Shown one piece after another: positions 57,378 to 64,000 of a stretch of DNA of 64,000 bases. A program made the position numbers and the translations under genes. The notes under the pieces were generated by a model, which saw nothing but the letters and a program-made list of their open reading frames with translations, was not told the origin of the DNA and searched no databases. The stretch lies in contig NZ_BMVY01000012.1 in the NCBI RefSeq assembly GCF_014650955.1, forward strand, positions 62,001-126,000, in the 5' to 3' direction. The DNA comes from Streptomyces tauricus. Its GTDB lineage: Bacteria; Actinomycetota; Actinomycetes; Streptomycetales; Streptomycetaceae. Numbering within the stretch: position 1 is the first letter of the stretch; the number at the start of each line of letters is the position of its first letter.

Positions 57378-58404
57378 GAGCCGCACGTCCGAAAGCCGCA
57401 TGTCCGGGAGCGGCGGGCCTCAGGGGTCCGGGCCCCTGCTGGAGGTCAGCGGCGTCACCAAGACCTTCGGTCACGGCCGCCGCCGGCTGACCGCCCTGGA
57501 CGGGGTGGACATACAGCTCGGCCGGGGCGAGACCCTGGGGCTCGTCGGCGAGTCGGGGTGCGGGAAGTCCACCCTCGCCCGGGTGCTGCTCGGCCTGGAA
57601 CGGCCCGACGCGGGCACCGTACGGTTCGACGGCACCGACCCGTTCGCCCTGCGCGGCAAGGAGCTACTGGCCTGGCGCCGCCGTGTCCAGATGGTCTTCC
57701 AGGACCCCTTCGCCTCGCTCAACGCGCGGATGTCGGCCGCCGACCTGATCGGGGAGCCCTGGCGCACCCACCGGGACGTCGTGCCGGACGCGAAGGCGCG
57801 GGAGAAGCGCGTCCGCGAACTCCTCGCCCTGGTCGGGCTGCGCGACAGCGACGCGCACCGCTACCCGAACGAGTTCTCCGGCGGACAGCGCCAGCGCATC
57901 GGGATCGCCCGCGCGCTGGCCCTTGACCCCGACCTCATCGTCTGCGACGAGCCGGTGTCCGCGCTGGACCTGTCGGTGCAGGCCCAGGTCCTGAACGTCC
58001 TGTCGGAACTGCGGGAACGCCTCGGCGTGGCGTACGTCTTCATCTCCCACGACCTGTCCGTGGTGCGGTACATCGCCGACCGGGTGACCGTGATGTACCT
58101 GGGCAAGGTCATCGAACACGGCGCCACGGAGGATGTCTTCGAGCGGCCCCAGCATCCGTACACCTCGGCACTGATGTCGGCCGCGCCGGTCCTGGACGCG
58201 TCCCGTGTGTCCGGCGACCGGGAGATCCAGCTCAAGGGGGAGATCCCGTCCCCCTTCGACATCCCGTCGGGCTGCCGGTTCCGCACGCGGTGTCCGCGGG
58301 CGGAGGAGCGGTGCGCCACGCAGGCGCCGCCGGCGGCGGTACGGGATGCGCCGGGCGCGGCCCCCCACACGGCCCTGTGCCACTTCCCGCTGGCGGCGGC
58401 ATGA
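57370..58404 (+). CDS. Opp/Dpp-type ABC ATPase (DppF-like)
   Basis: A 344-residue ATPase forming a heterodimer with the DppD-like subunit. Walker A LVGESGCGKSTLARVLLG, Q loop MVFQDPFASLNARM, signature NEFSGGQRQRIGIARALA, Walker B LIVCDEPVSALDLSVQAQ, H loop VFISHDLSVVRYIAD. C-terminal Cys motif CRFRTRCPRAEERC and CHF as in its partner. It starts at GTG 57370, overlapping the previous gene by 8 nt. Last gene of the importer operon; a T-tailed terminator follows at 58513. Confidence 0.95.
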   Translation: MPESRTSESRMSGSGGPQGSGPLLEVSGVTKTFGHGRRRLTALDGVDIQLGRGETLGLVGESGCGKSTLARVLLGLERPDAGTVRFDGTDPFALRGKELLAWRRRVQMVFQDPFASLNARMSAADLIGEPWRTHRDVVPDAKAREKRVRELLALVGLRDSDAHRYPNEFSGGQRQRIGIARALALDPDLIVCDEPVSALDLSVQAQVLNVLSELRERLGVAYVFISHDLSVVRYIADRVTVMYLGKVIEHGATEDVFERPQHPYTSALMSAAPVLDASRVSGDREIQLKGEIPSPFDIPSGCRFRTRCPRAEERCATQAPPAAVRDAPGAAPHTALCHFPLAAA

Positions 58405-58785
58405 ACGGGTAGTTCATCACCTGCGGCCCCGCTGGGGACCGACTGCGCAGTTCCCCGCGCCCCTAAAAACCCGGGGCACAGCCGGTCCCCACGGGCGCGC
58501 CCCCGGAAAGACCGGGGCGCAGCCCCGTCTTTTTGGGGGCGCGGGGAACGGCGCGGACCACCCCCACCGACCCGCACCCGGAAGCAAGGCCCCCCGCCAC
58601 TCCCCAAGCACCTGGGGGCGCGGGGAACGGCGCGGACCACCCCCACCGACCCGCACCCGGAGGCAGGGTCCCGCGCCACTCCCCAGGCGCCTGGGGCGCG
58701 GGGAACTGCGCGGGGGCAGCCCCACCCGGCCGCGGCCGGAGGTAGGGTCCGCGGCAGTACTCCCGGAGATGAGGAGTGATGCCCC
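58405..58785. repeat. 381-bp gap made of a 79-bp tandem block, an inverted copy and a terminator
   Basis: Two near-identical 79-bp units (58535-58613, 58614-58692) and a diverged third (58693 to about 58771) each begin with the core GGGGCGCGGGGAACGGCGCG. An inverted copy of the core (TGCGCAGTTCCCCGCGCCCC) stands at 58444-58463, facing the third unit. This G/C-rich core is one I remember as recurring between Streptomyces genes. No coding signal is seen. Confidence 0.8.
58513..58534 (+). terminator. Intrinsic terminator of the ABC importer operon
   Basis: CGGGGC-GCA-GCCCCG followed by TCTTTTT: a classic stem with a T tract, rare in this GC-rich DNA, 109 bp after the last ATPase gene. Confidence 0.8.
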
Positions 58786-59151
58786 GTGCCCTCGACCGAC
58801 CCCACCCCACGCGTGGAACTGACCCCCGCCGCAGCCGACCTGCTGCGCAAACTGCGGGACGCACACGGTCCACTGATGTTCCATCAGTCCGGCGGCTGCT
58901 GCGACGGCAGCGCCCCCATGTGCTACCCGGAGGGCGAGTTCAAGACGGGCGACTCCGACGTGCTGCTCGCCTCACTGGCCGTCGAGGGAGTCGAGGAACC
59001 GGTCACGTTCTGGATGTCACGCAGCCAGTACGAGGTGTGGAACCACACCAGGCTGATCGTGGACGTCGTGCCCGGCAGAGGCAGCGGCTTCTCGCTGGAG
59101 GCGCCCGAAGGGGTACGTTTCCTGACGCGTTCACGCCTCGTCGGCACGTAG
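58786..59151 (+). CDS. DUF779 protein
   Basis: A 121-residue cytoplasmic DUF779 protein. Conserved features: ALxDLLRKLRDAHGPLMFHQ-like start (AAADLLRKLRDAHGPLMFHQ), the Cys cluster GGCCDGSAPMCY and FWMSRSQYEVW. In other bacteria the gene commonly follows AcoD/ExaC-type aldehyde dehydrogenases and is thought to help their expression or maturation; the Cys cluster suggests metal binding. GTG 58786 has GAGGAG about 9 nt upstream. Here it stands alone, 37 kb from the aldehyde dehydrogenase at 20297. Confidence 0.9.
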   Translation: MPSTDPTPRVELTPAAADLLRKLRDAHGPLMFHQSGGCCDGSAPMCYPEGEFKTGDSDVLLASLAVEGVEEPVTFWMSRSQYEVWNHTRLIVDVVPGRGSGFSLEAPEGVRFLTRSRLVGT

Positions 59152-59233
59152 TCATCGTCAAGGCACCCACTCTGTGGTGAACTCCCCCGTGTCCTGGGCC
59201 ATTTGAGGAGACAGCGGAGAGAGCAGGGGCACC

Positions 59234-60478
59234 GTGACACTACGCACCGGACGACTCAGAACCGCACTGACGGTCTTCGCCGCATGGAGCGCGCTGGCCG
59301 GCGCCGCCCTCGTCGGAGCGGCACCGGCCAGTGGTGCGCCGACCGGCGGCGCCCCGGCCTTCAGCCGGATCGCGCCGGGTGTGCGCTATATGGAGTTCGA
59401 CATCCCGGCCGCCAAGGGGGTGGCGCACGCACACGTGCTCAGCGTCGACCTCGCCCACCCCAAGGTGAGCGTCGACCTGCTCCACCCGGGCGTGGTCGCG
59501 GCCCGGGCGACGGTCTCCCGGCTGGCCGACGCCCAGGGTGCCGTCGCGGGCGTCAACGGCGACTTCTTCAACATCACCGAGACCCAGCACCCAGGGGTGG
59601 AGGCGACCGGCGCGCCCGTCGGACCGGCCGTCGCGAGCGGGCACACCTTCAAGGCGGCCGTACCGAACGGCCAGCGCTTCGGCCCCGCCCTGCCGCCCGG
59701 CACGAGCACCGAGGACGTGCTCGGCGTGGGTACGGACCACCGGGCCCGGCTCGACAGCCTGGCCCTGGACGGTTCGGTCGAGACACCGCAGACGCGGCTG
59801 CCGCTCGGCGGCCTCAACCAGTACGCGCTGCCCGTGGGCTCCGTCGGCGCGTTCACCTCGGACTGGGGTCAGGTCTCCCGGGTGCGGGCCACCTGCGGGA
59901 CGGACACCGACCGGGCCGCGCCCTGCAGCACGGACACCTACGAGGTGACCGTCCAGGACGGCCGGGTGGTGTCATCGGCCGACACCCCCGGCAGCGGACC
60001 CATCGCTTCGGACACCACTGTTCTGGTCGGCCGGGAGGCGGGAGCCCAGCAGCTGCGCAAGCTGTCCGTGGGCGAACAGGTCGTGGTGCGGCATCGCCTG
60101 GTGGCGGCCTCGTCGAAGACCCCGTACCACTTCGCGATCGGCGGTTATCCGGTCCTGCGGGGCGGGCAGCCGCTCGCCGGGCTCGACGATGTGACGGCGG
60201 CGGTACGGACCGCGGCGGGCATCTCGGACGGTGGCCACCGGCTGCTGTTGCTGGCGCTCGACGGGGCGGTGGAGTTCCGCAGCGGTCTCACCATCGCGGA
60301 AGTCGCCGACACGATGAAGGAGTTGGGTGCGGTGGACGCGTTCAGTCTGGACGGCGGCGGCTCCACGACGATGGCCGCCCGGGAGCCCGGATCGACCACC
60401 GCGACCGTACGCAACCACCCCAGCGGCGGGGCCGAACGCCCGGTGCCCAACGGCATCGGCGTCTTCTCCAAGGCGTGA
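59234..60478 (+). CDS. Secreted phosphodiester glycosidase family (NAGPA-like) protein
   Basis: A 414-residue exported protein. Signal peptide RLRTALTVFAAWSALAGAAL up to ASGA (about residue 36). The NAGPA domain is recognisable from GAVAGVNGDFFNITETQHPG and, near the C-terminus, GAVDAFSLDGGGSTTMAARE, the hallmark of the uncovering-enzyme family that hydrolyses GlcNAc-phosphodiesters. HPSGGAERPVPNGIGVF is the usual end. Two Cys (RATCGTDTD, APCSTD) could pair. GTG 59234 is the start. In bacteria these proteins may act on wall teichoic or exopolysaccharide phosphodiesters. Confidence 0.9.
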   Translation: MTLRTGRLRTALTVFAAWSALAGAALVGAAPASGAPTGGAPAFSRIAPGVRYMEFDIPAAKGVAHAHVLSVDLAHPKVSVDLLHPGVVAARATVSRLADAQGAVAGVNGDFFNITETQHPGVEATGAPVGPAVASGHTFKAAVPNGQRFGPALPPGTSTEDVLGVGTDHRARLDSLALDGSVETPQTRLPLGGLNQYALPVGSVGAFTSDWGQVSRVRATCGTDTDRAAPCSTDTYEVTVQDGRVVSSADTPGSGPIASDTTVLVGREAGAQQLRKLSVGEQVVVRHRLVAASSKTPYHFAIGGYPVLRGGQPLAGLDDVTAAVRTAAGISDGGHRLLLLALDGAVEFRSGLTIAEVADTMKELGAVDAFSLDGGGSTTMAAREPGSTTATVRNHPSGGAERPVPNGIGVFSKA

Positions 60479-60523
60479 GGCCGCCGACTCATGAGGCTGC
60501 CGGGCGGCCGGAGCCCGAGGCCG

Positions 60524-60718
60524 TCAAGGCCTGAGGCTGCTGACGATGTCGGTGGTCGCCGCGACCCCGTTGTGGATGGTCGGCGCCATGCTGGTGCTCG
60601 CCAGATAGAAGCCGAGCAGGACGCAGACCAGCGCGTGCGAGAGCTTCAGCGCGCCGTTGCGCAGGAAGACCACCGTCAGAATCACGAGCAGCAGCACCAC
60701 AGAGATGGAAATAGCCAC
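60524..60718 (-). CDS. Small two-helix membrane protein
   Basis: A 64-residue protein with two hydrophobic segments (AISISVVLLLVILTVVFLRN and LSHALVCVLLGFYLASTSMA) and a short polar C-terminus. GTG 60718 is preceded by GGAGGAGG with a 6-nt spacer, an excellent ribosome-binding site that decides the start over the in-frame ATG at 60742. Such proteins are widespread in Streptomyces (my impression) with no known role. It is convergent with the NAGPA-like gene. Confidence 0.78.
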   Translation of the reverse strand: MAISISVVLLLVILTVVFLRNGALKLSHALVCVLLGFYLASTSMAPTIHNGVAATTDIVSSLRP

Positions 60719-60856
60719 CGTCAACCTCCTCCGCCACGCCACACCGCGGCTTTCGGCCGCAAGTGTGGCGTAACGGGTGGTTCGTCCGTGCGGCTGACGC
60801 GTAGGCCGAACGTGTGTTGACTGTGCGTGAAAGCGCTGGGCTACGCCCGTGCCGGT

Positions 60857-61723
60857 CTACGCCTGCCGGTGGGCGTCCAGGAAGGCTTCCAGGCCCGCGA
60901 GGTCGTCGGTGTTGAGGTAGTCGGCGTCCGCGGCGAGGAGTTCGCTCCAGACCGCGTCACGGGCGGGCCCCGCCAGGTCCGGGGTGGCCCAGAAGCGGAC
61001 CTTCTGCCCCCGGGAGTGCGCGGCCAGGATGATCCCGCGCAGCTTCTGCCGCTCGACCTCGGGGAACGTGCCGACGCCCTGCCAGGTGAAGTTGAGCGTC
61101 CAGTTGTCGCTGATCAGCGGGATGAAGGAGGCCGGGGCCGGGGCGGGGGCCAGCAGGTCGAGGAGGCGGCCGTCGTAGAAGGCGTGCCGTACGGTCTGGG
61201 CCTCCATGGGCACCCGGGCGGCCCGGTCGCCGGAGATCACGGCCGTCACCGCGCCGGGGTGGACGCGGCCGTGGGCGTACGTGGTGAACAGGTGCCGGTA
61301 GCGGCGCAGTCGGCGGTCCAGTTCGAGGTAGGTGGCCGAGCCCTCGGTCTTGATGTCGATCAGCAGCTGGAGCGGCTTGCGGTATCCGCGGTACACCGAG
61401 CCCCGGTTGGCCTTCACCCGGGCGGCGAGGGGCTTCAGGTAGAGGGATTCCAGGGTGCGGGCCGGGTCCAGCTCCACCGGGTCGTGGGCGACGAGGAGTT
61501 GGCCGTCGACGAGGAAGATGTCGGCCTCGACGCTGCCGAAGCGGTGGTCGAGCGCGTCGAACAGGGGCCGGGTGTGGAGATAGTCGTTGTGGGCGTGGGC
61601 ACGCCACAGCGGACGCGGGCGGTGCCGGTCCTCGCTCGCCTGTGCGTACGCGGGCAGGGCGATACCGCCCGCCAGACCGGCGGCGAGGGTGGTGAGGGCT
61701 CTGCGACGGGTGGTGAGGGCCAT
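60857..61723 (-). CDS. Secreted PI-PLC/GDPD-superfamily phosphodiesterase
   Basis: A 288-residue exported TIM-barrel phosphodiesterase. The signal LTTRRRALTTLAAGLAGGIA, with an RR pair, may be Tat type, cleaved near AYA/QAS. Active-site landmarks: WRAHAHNDYLHTRP (catalytic His), FGSVEADIFLVDGQLLVAHD (Glu/Asp metal ligands and second His), LLIDIKTEG. It fits the fungal AIM6-like/bacterial branch of the PLC-like superfamily rather than GlpQ. ATG 61723 has GGGAGG 5 nt upstream. Probably scavenges phosphate or alcohol from phosphodiesters outside the cell. Confidence 0.88.
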   Translation of the reverse strand: MALTTRRRALTTLAAGLAGGIALPAYAQASEDRHRPRPLWRAHAHNDYLHTRPLFDALDHRFGSVEADIFLVDGQLLVAHDPVELDPARTLESLYLKPLAARVKANRGSVYRGYRKPLQLLIDIKTEGSATYLELDRRLRRYRHLFTTYAHGRVHPGAVTAVISGDRAARVPMEAQTVRHAFYDGRLLDLLAPAPAPASFIPLISDNWTLNFTWQGVGTFPEVERQKLRGIILAAHSRGQKVRFWATPDLAGPARDAVWSELLAADADYLNTDDLAGLEAFLDAHRQA

Positions 61724-61883
61724 GTCTGCCTCCCTGGGAGTGCCGTACGGGGTCTCGGGGAGCCCCGGCCGACGAAGTCGGGACTGGGGAGAGTATGGAG
61801 TCTTGACATGTCCAAGGAGCAGAGCCGTGCGGGGAGTTGGCCGGACTGCCGCTGTGCGTTCACTTCATCGGGCCGCGTACACG

Positions 61884-61927
61884 CGAAGGCCCGCTCCCGT
61901 CCCCCAGGGGGCAGAAGCGGGCCTTCG
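61884..61927. terminator. Strong hairpin after the acyl-CoA dehydrogenase operon
   Basis: CGAAGGCCCGCT (61884-61895) and AGCGGGCCTTCG (61916-61927) are perfect 12-bp arms around a 20-nt C/G-rich loop. It lies 54 bp past the stop of the leftward acyl-CoA dehydrogenase genes and should work in both directions. Confidence 0.75.
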
Positions 61928-61980
61928 TGCACTGCGTGCCGGTGAGCCGGTGCGCGTGAGCCGGTGGGCCGGGTGAGCAA

Positions 61981-63075
61981 TCAGGGGGCCTGGAGATCCA
62001 CCAGTCCGGCCAGTGCCTCCCGGTGGCTGCCCGCCGTCCCGTACGCGATCGAGTCGGCCTTGGCCCGCTTCAGATACAGGTGCACCGGGTGCTCCCAGGT
62101 CATGCCGATACCGGCGTGCAACTGGAGCGCCTCCTCGGCGGCGTGGACGGCGACGGGTGCCGCGTACGCCTGGGCGAGGGCGACCGCCACGTCCGCGTCC
62201 GCGCTCCCACCGGCCAGCGCGTCGGCCGCGTTGCGGGCCGCGGCACGTGTGTGGACGGTCTCCAGCCAGAGCTGGGCGAGCCGGTGCTTGAGCGCCTGGA
62301 AGCCGCCGACCGGGCGGTTGAACTGCTTGCGCTCCTTCAGATAGCGCACGGTCTCCGTCAACGACCATTCGGCCAGGCCGAGTTGTTCGGAGGCGAGCAG
62401 TCCGGCGCCGGCCCGCAGGGCACGTCGTACGGCGGGGGCGGCGTCGCCGATCCGGCGCGCGTCCGCTCCGTCGAGGACGACCTTCGCGACCGGCCGGGTC
62501 AGGTCCAGGGACACCTGCGCGGTGACGGTCACGGCGTCCGCGTCGACGGCGTACAGGCCGCCGTCCTCGGCGGGGACGAGCAGCACGTCGGCGGCGGCGG
62601 CGTCCGCGATGCCGGTCAACTCGCCGTGCAGGGCGCCGCCTTCGACGCGTACGGTCCGGTGGGCGCCGCCGGGGGCGATGTTCAGGGCGACGGCGAGGGC
62701 GCCGATACGGCGGCCGGACGCCAGCTCGGCGAGGAGGTCGTCGGCGTCGCACGCCAGCAGGGCCTCGGTGGCGACGACCGCGCTCGTCAGATACGGCACC
62801 GGGGCGACCGCGCGGCCCAACTCCTCCAGTACGACGGCGGCTTCGCGGTGCGTGGCGCCCTGTCCGCCGAGCGCTTCGGGCACCAGCAGGCCCGCGAGGC
62901 CCATGCCCTCGGCGAGGGCCTTCCACGCCTCACGGTCGTGCGGCGCGCCGGACTCCGTGCGGGCGATCACGTCGGCCGGGTCGCAGTGGTCGGCGAGCAG
63001 GTCGCGGACGGCGGCGCGCAGCGCCTCTTCCTCCTCCGAGTACAGCAGGTCGGGCTGGGCGCTCTGCGTGGTCAT
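61981..63075 (-). CDS. Acyl-CoA dehydrogenase, smaller subunit-type
   Basis: A 364-residue FAD-dependent acyl-CoA dehydrogenase. SEEEEALRAAVRDLLADHCD (N-terminal helices), GLAGLLVPEALGGQGATHRE, ALRAGAGLLASEQLGLAEWS, LKERKQFNRPVGGFQALKHR and LQLHAGIGMTWEHPVHLYLK are the family landmarks. ATG 63075 overlaps the stop of the upstream acyl-CoA dehydrogenase by ATGA. Side-by-side genes of this kind in actinobacteria often form heterotetramers acting on steroid or branched acyl-CoA side chains, which is the likely arrangement here. Confidence 0.94.
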   Translation of the reverse strand: MTTQSAQPDLLYSEEEEALRAAVRDLLADHCDPADVIARTESGAPHDREAWKALAEGMGLAGLLVPEALGGQGATHREAAVVLEELGRAVAPVPYLTSAVVATEALLACDADDLLAELASGRRIGALAVALNIAPGGAHRTVRVEGGALHGELTGIADAAAADVLLVPAEDGGLYAVDADAVTVTAQVSLDLTRPVAKVVLDGADARRIGDAAPAVRRALRAGAGLLASEQLGLAEWSLTETVRYLKERKQFNRPVGGFQALKHRLAQLWLETVHTRAAARNAADALAGGSADADVAVALAQAYAAPVAVHAAEEALQLHAGIGMTWEHPVHLYLKRAKADSIAYGTAGSHREALAGLVDLQAP

Positions 63076-64000
63076 CGGGCGAGGTCCTTCCAGGCGACGT
63101 CCTTGTCGGTGCGCGGCTCGGAGGGCAGGCCCAGCACGCGTTCGGCGACGATGTTCAGCAGGACCTCGTTGGTCCCGCCCTCGATGCTGTTGCCCTTGGA
63201 GCGGAGATAGCGGTAGCCGGCGTCACGGCCGGTGAAGTCGACCTTGTCGGGGCGGCGCATCGTCCAGTCGTCGTACAACAGGCCCTCCTCACCGAGGAGT
63301 TCGACCTCCAGGCCGCTGATCTCCTGGTTGAGGCGGGCGAACGCGAGTTTCATGCCGGAGCCCTCGGGGCCCGGCTGTCCCGCGACCATCTGCTGACGCA
63401 GGCGTTCGCCGGTGAGGCGCGCGACCTCGGCCTCGACCCACAGCTTCAGCAGGCGCTGGTGCAGGTCGTGGGTGCGCAGGTCGGGGCGTTCGCGCCAGGT
63501 CTTGGAGACGGGGCCGATCATCCCGCCCTCGCGGGGGATGCGCATGCCGCCGATGGAGACCCGCTCGTTCATGAGGGTGGTCTGCGCGACCCGCCAGCCG
63601 TCGCCGACCTCGCCGAGGCGGTGTGCGTCGGGGATGCGGACGTCGGTGAGGAACACCTCGTTGAACTCGGCCTCGCCGGTGATCTGGCGCAGCGGCCGCA
63701 CCTCGACCCCGGGGTCGGTCATGTCGCAGACGAAGTAGGTGATGCCGCGGTGCTTGGGCGCGTCCGGGTCGGTGCGGGCGATGAGGATGGCCCAGCGGGC
63801 GAGGTGGGCGCTGGACGTCCACACCTTCTGGCCGTTGACCACCCAGTCTCCCCCACCCTCGCGAACCGCGCGGGTGCCCAGCGCCGCGAGGTCGGAGCCG
63901 GCGCCCGGTTCGCTGAACAGCTGGCACCAGACCTCCTCGCCGACCCACAGGGGCCGCAGGAAGCGGTTCTTCTGCTCCTCGGTGCCGTAGCCGAGGATCG
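63072..64000 (-). CDS. Acyl-CoA dehydrogenase, N-terminus beyond window edge
   Basis: The C-terminal 309 or so residues of a second acyl-CoA dehydrogenase. It runs from ILGYGTEEQKNRFLRPLWVG at the edge through QLFSEPGAGSDLAALGTRAV (FAD/substrate loop), DWVVNGQKVWTSSAHLARWA, GWRVAQTTLMNERVSIGG and RYLRSKGNSIEGGTNEVLLN. The Glu in EGGTNEV is where the catalytic base of many family members lies. It is read from the right edge and overlaps the next gene by 4 nt. About 80-90 N-terminal residues are missing. Confidence 0.93.
   Translation of the reverse strand, partial: ILGYGTEEQKNRFLRPLWVGEEVWCQLFSEPGAGSDLAALGTRAVREGGGDWVVNGQKVWTSSAHLARWAILIARTDPDAPKHRGITYFVCDMTDPGVEVRPLRQITGEAEFNEVFLTDVRIPDAHRLGEVGDGWRVAQTTLMNERVSIGGMRIPREGGMIGPVSKTWRERPDLRTHDLHQRLLKLWVEAEVARLTGERLRQQMVAGQPGPEGSGMKLAFARLNQEISGLEVELLGEEGLLYDDWTMRRPDKVDFTGRDAGYRYLRSKGNSIEGGTNEVLLNIVAERVLGLPSEPRTDKDVAWKDLAR

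Noticed and set aside
58535..58771. CRISPR-like array
   Set aside because: Units are 79 bp and directly abutting without variable spacers, there are only three, and no cas gene is near.
61800..61820. CTTGACATGTCCAAG quasi-palindrome upstream of the PI-PLC-like gene
   Set aside because: Only GACATGTC is a true palindrome; 8 bp is too short to claim an operator without further copies.

Overview
The window looks like a stretch of a Streptomyces chromosome. GC content is very high throughout, with strong third-position G/C bias, frequent GTG and TTG starts and many ATGA or GTGA stop/start overlaps. Gene content agrees: a 388-residue Streptomyces-type xylose isomerase, a NIT-domain sensor kinase of conservon type, an ECF41 sigma factor, DmdR/IdeR-like iron boxes and rare in-frame TTA leucine codons. 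I recognised no tRNA, rRNA, CRISPR array, insertion sequence or phage gene. I made no database searches; names rest on motifs and remembered families.

Layout. 1-6.4 kb: a truncated NIT sensor kinase, an MHYT membrane protein, a methyltransferase and small proteins of unknown function. 6.8-13.4 kb: an SNF2 helicase coupled to a SWIM zinc-finger protein, then a secreted phytase-like esterase and a septum-formation-domain membrane protein. 13.6-17.7 kb: divergent xylA and xylB with a ROK regulator (xylose use). 18-24.7 kb: a secreted amidase, an AcoR-like GAF regulator with its aldehyde dehydrogenase, an FKBP isomerase, a DHFR/RibD-like protein, ThpR and a small secreted protein. 24.9-27.7 kb: a large secreted alpha/beta hydrolase with Calx-beta-like domains. 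27.7-30.7 kb: a PP2C/SpoIIE phosphatase and a B12-binding-fold protein; both genes carry TTA codons, so they are probably bldA-dependent.

30.9-34.5 kb: a self-contained P450 cassette (TetR with a perfect 8+6+8 operator, 3Fe-4S ferredoxin, ferredoxin reductase, P450). 34.5-36.2 kb: repeats, a possible decayed gene, an aldo/keto reductase and a broken aldehyde dehydrogenase tail. 36.3-41.8 kb: an ABC-2 type exporter (one permease with a large extracellular insert) followed by a NarL-type two-component system whose genes are joined by a 17-bp tandem repeat. 42-43 kb: an ECF41 sigma factor. 43-47.8 kb: an iron-siderophore importer and a PPOX-class flavoprotein, each behind its own iron box.

48-58.4 kb: a sugar-acid island. 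Leftward genes encode two 2-hydroxyacid dehydrogenases, a glucarate-dehydratase-type enolase and 5-dehydro-4-deoxyglucarate dehydratase. A divergent five-gene Opp/Dpp-type ABC importer lies on the other side. Together they suggest uptake of an acidic sugar and its conversion to 2-oxoglutarate semialdehyde; the last enzyme and the regulator are not in the window. 58.4-64 kb: a 79-bp repeat block, DUF779, a secreted phosphodiester glycosidase, a small membrane protein, a secreted PI-PLC/GDPD-like enzyme and a coupled pair of acyl-CoA dehydrogenases, the second running off the right edge.

A recurring feature is short tandem repeats with periods of 3-28 bp, mostly in the gaps between genes.
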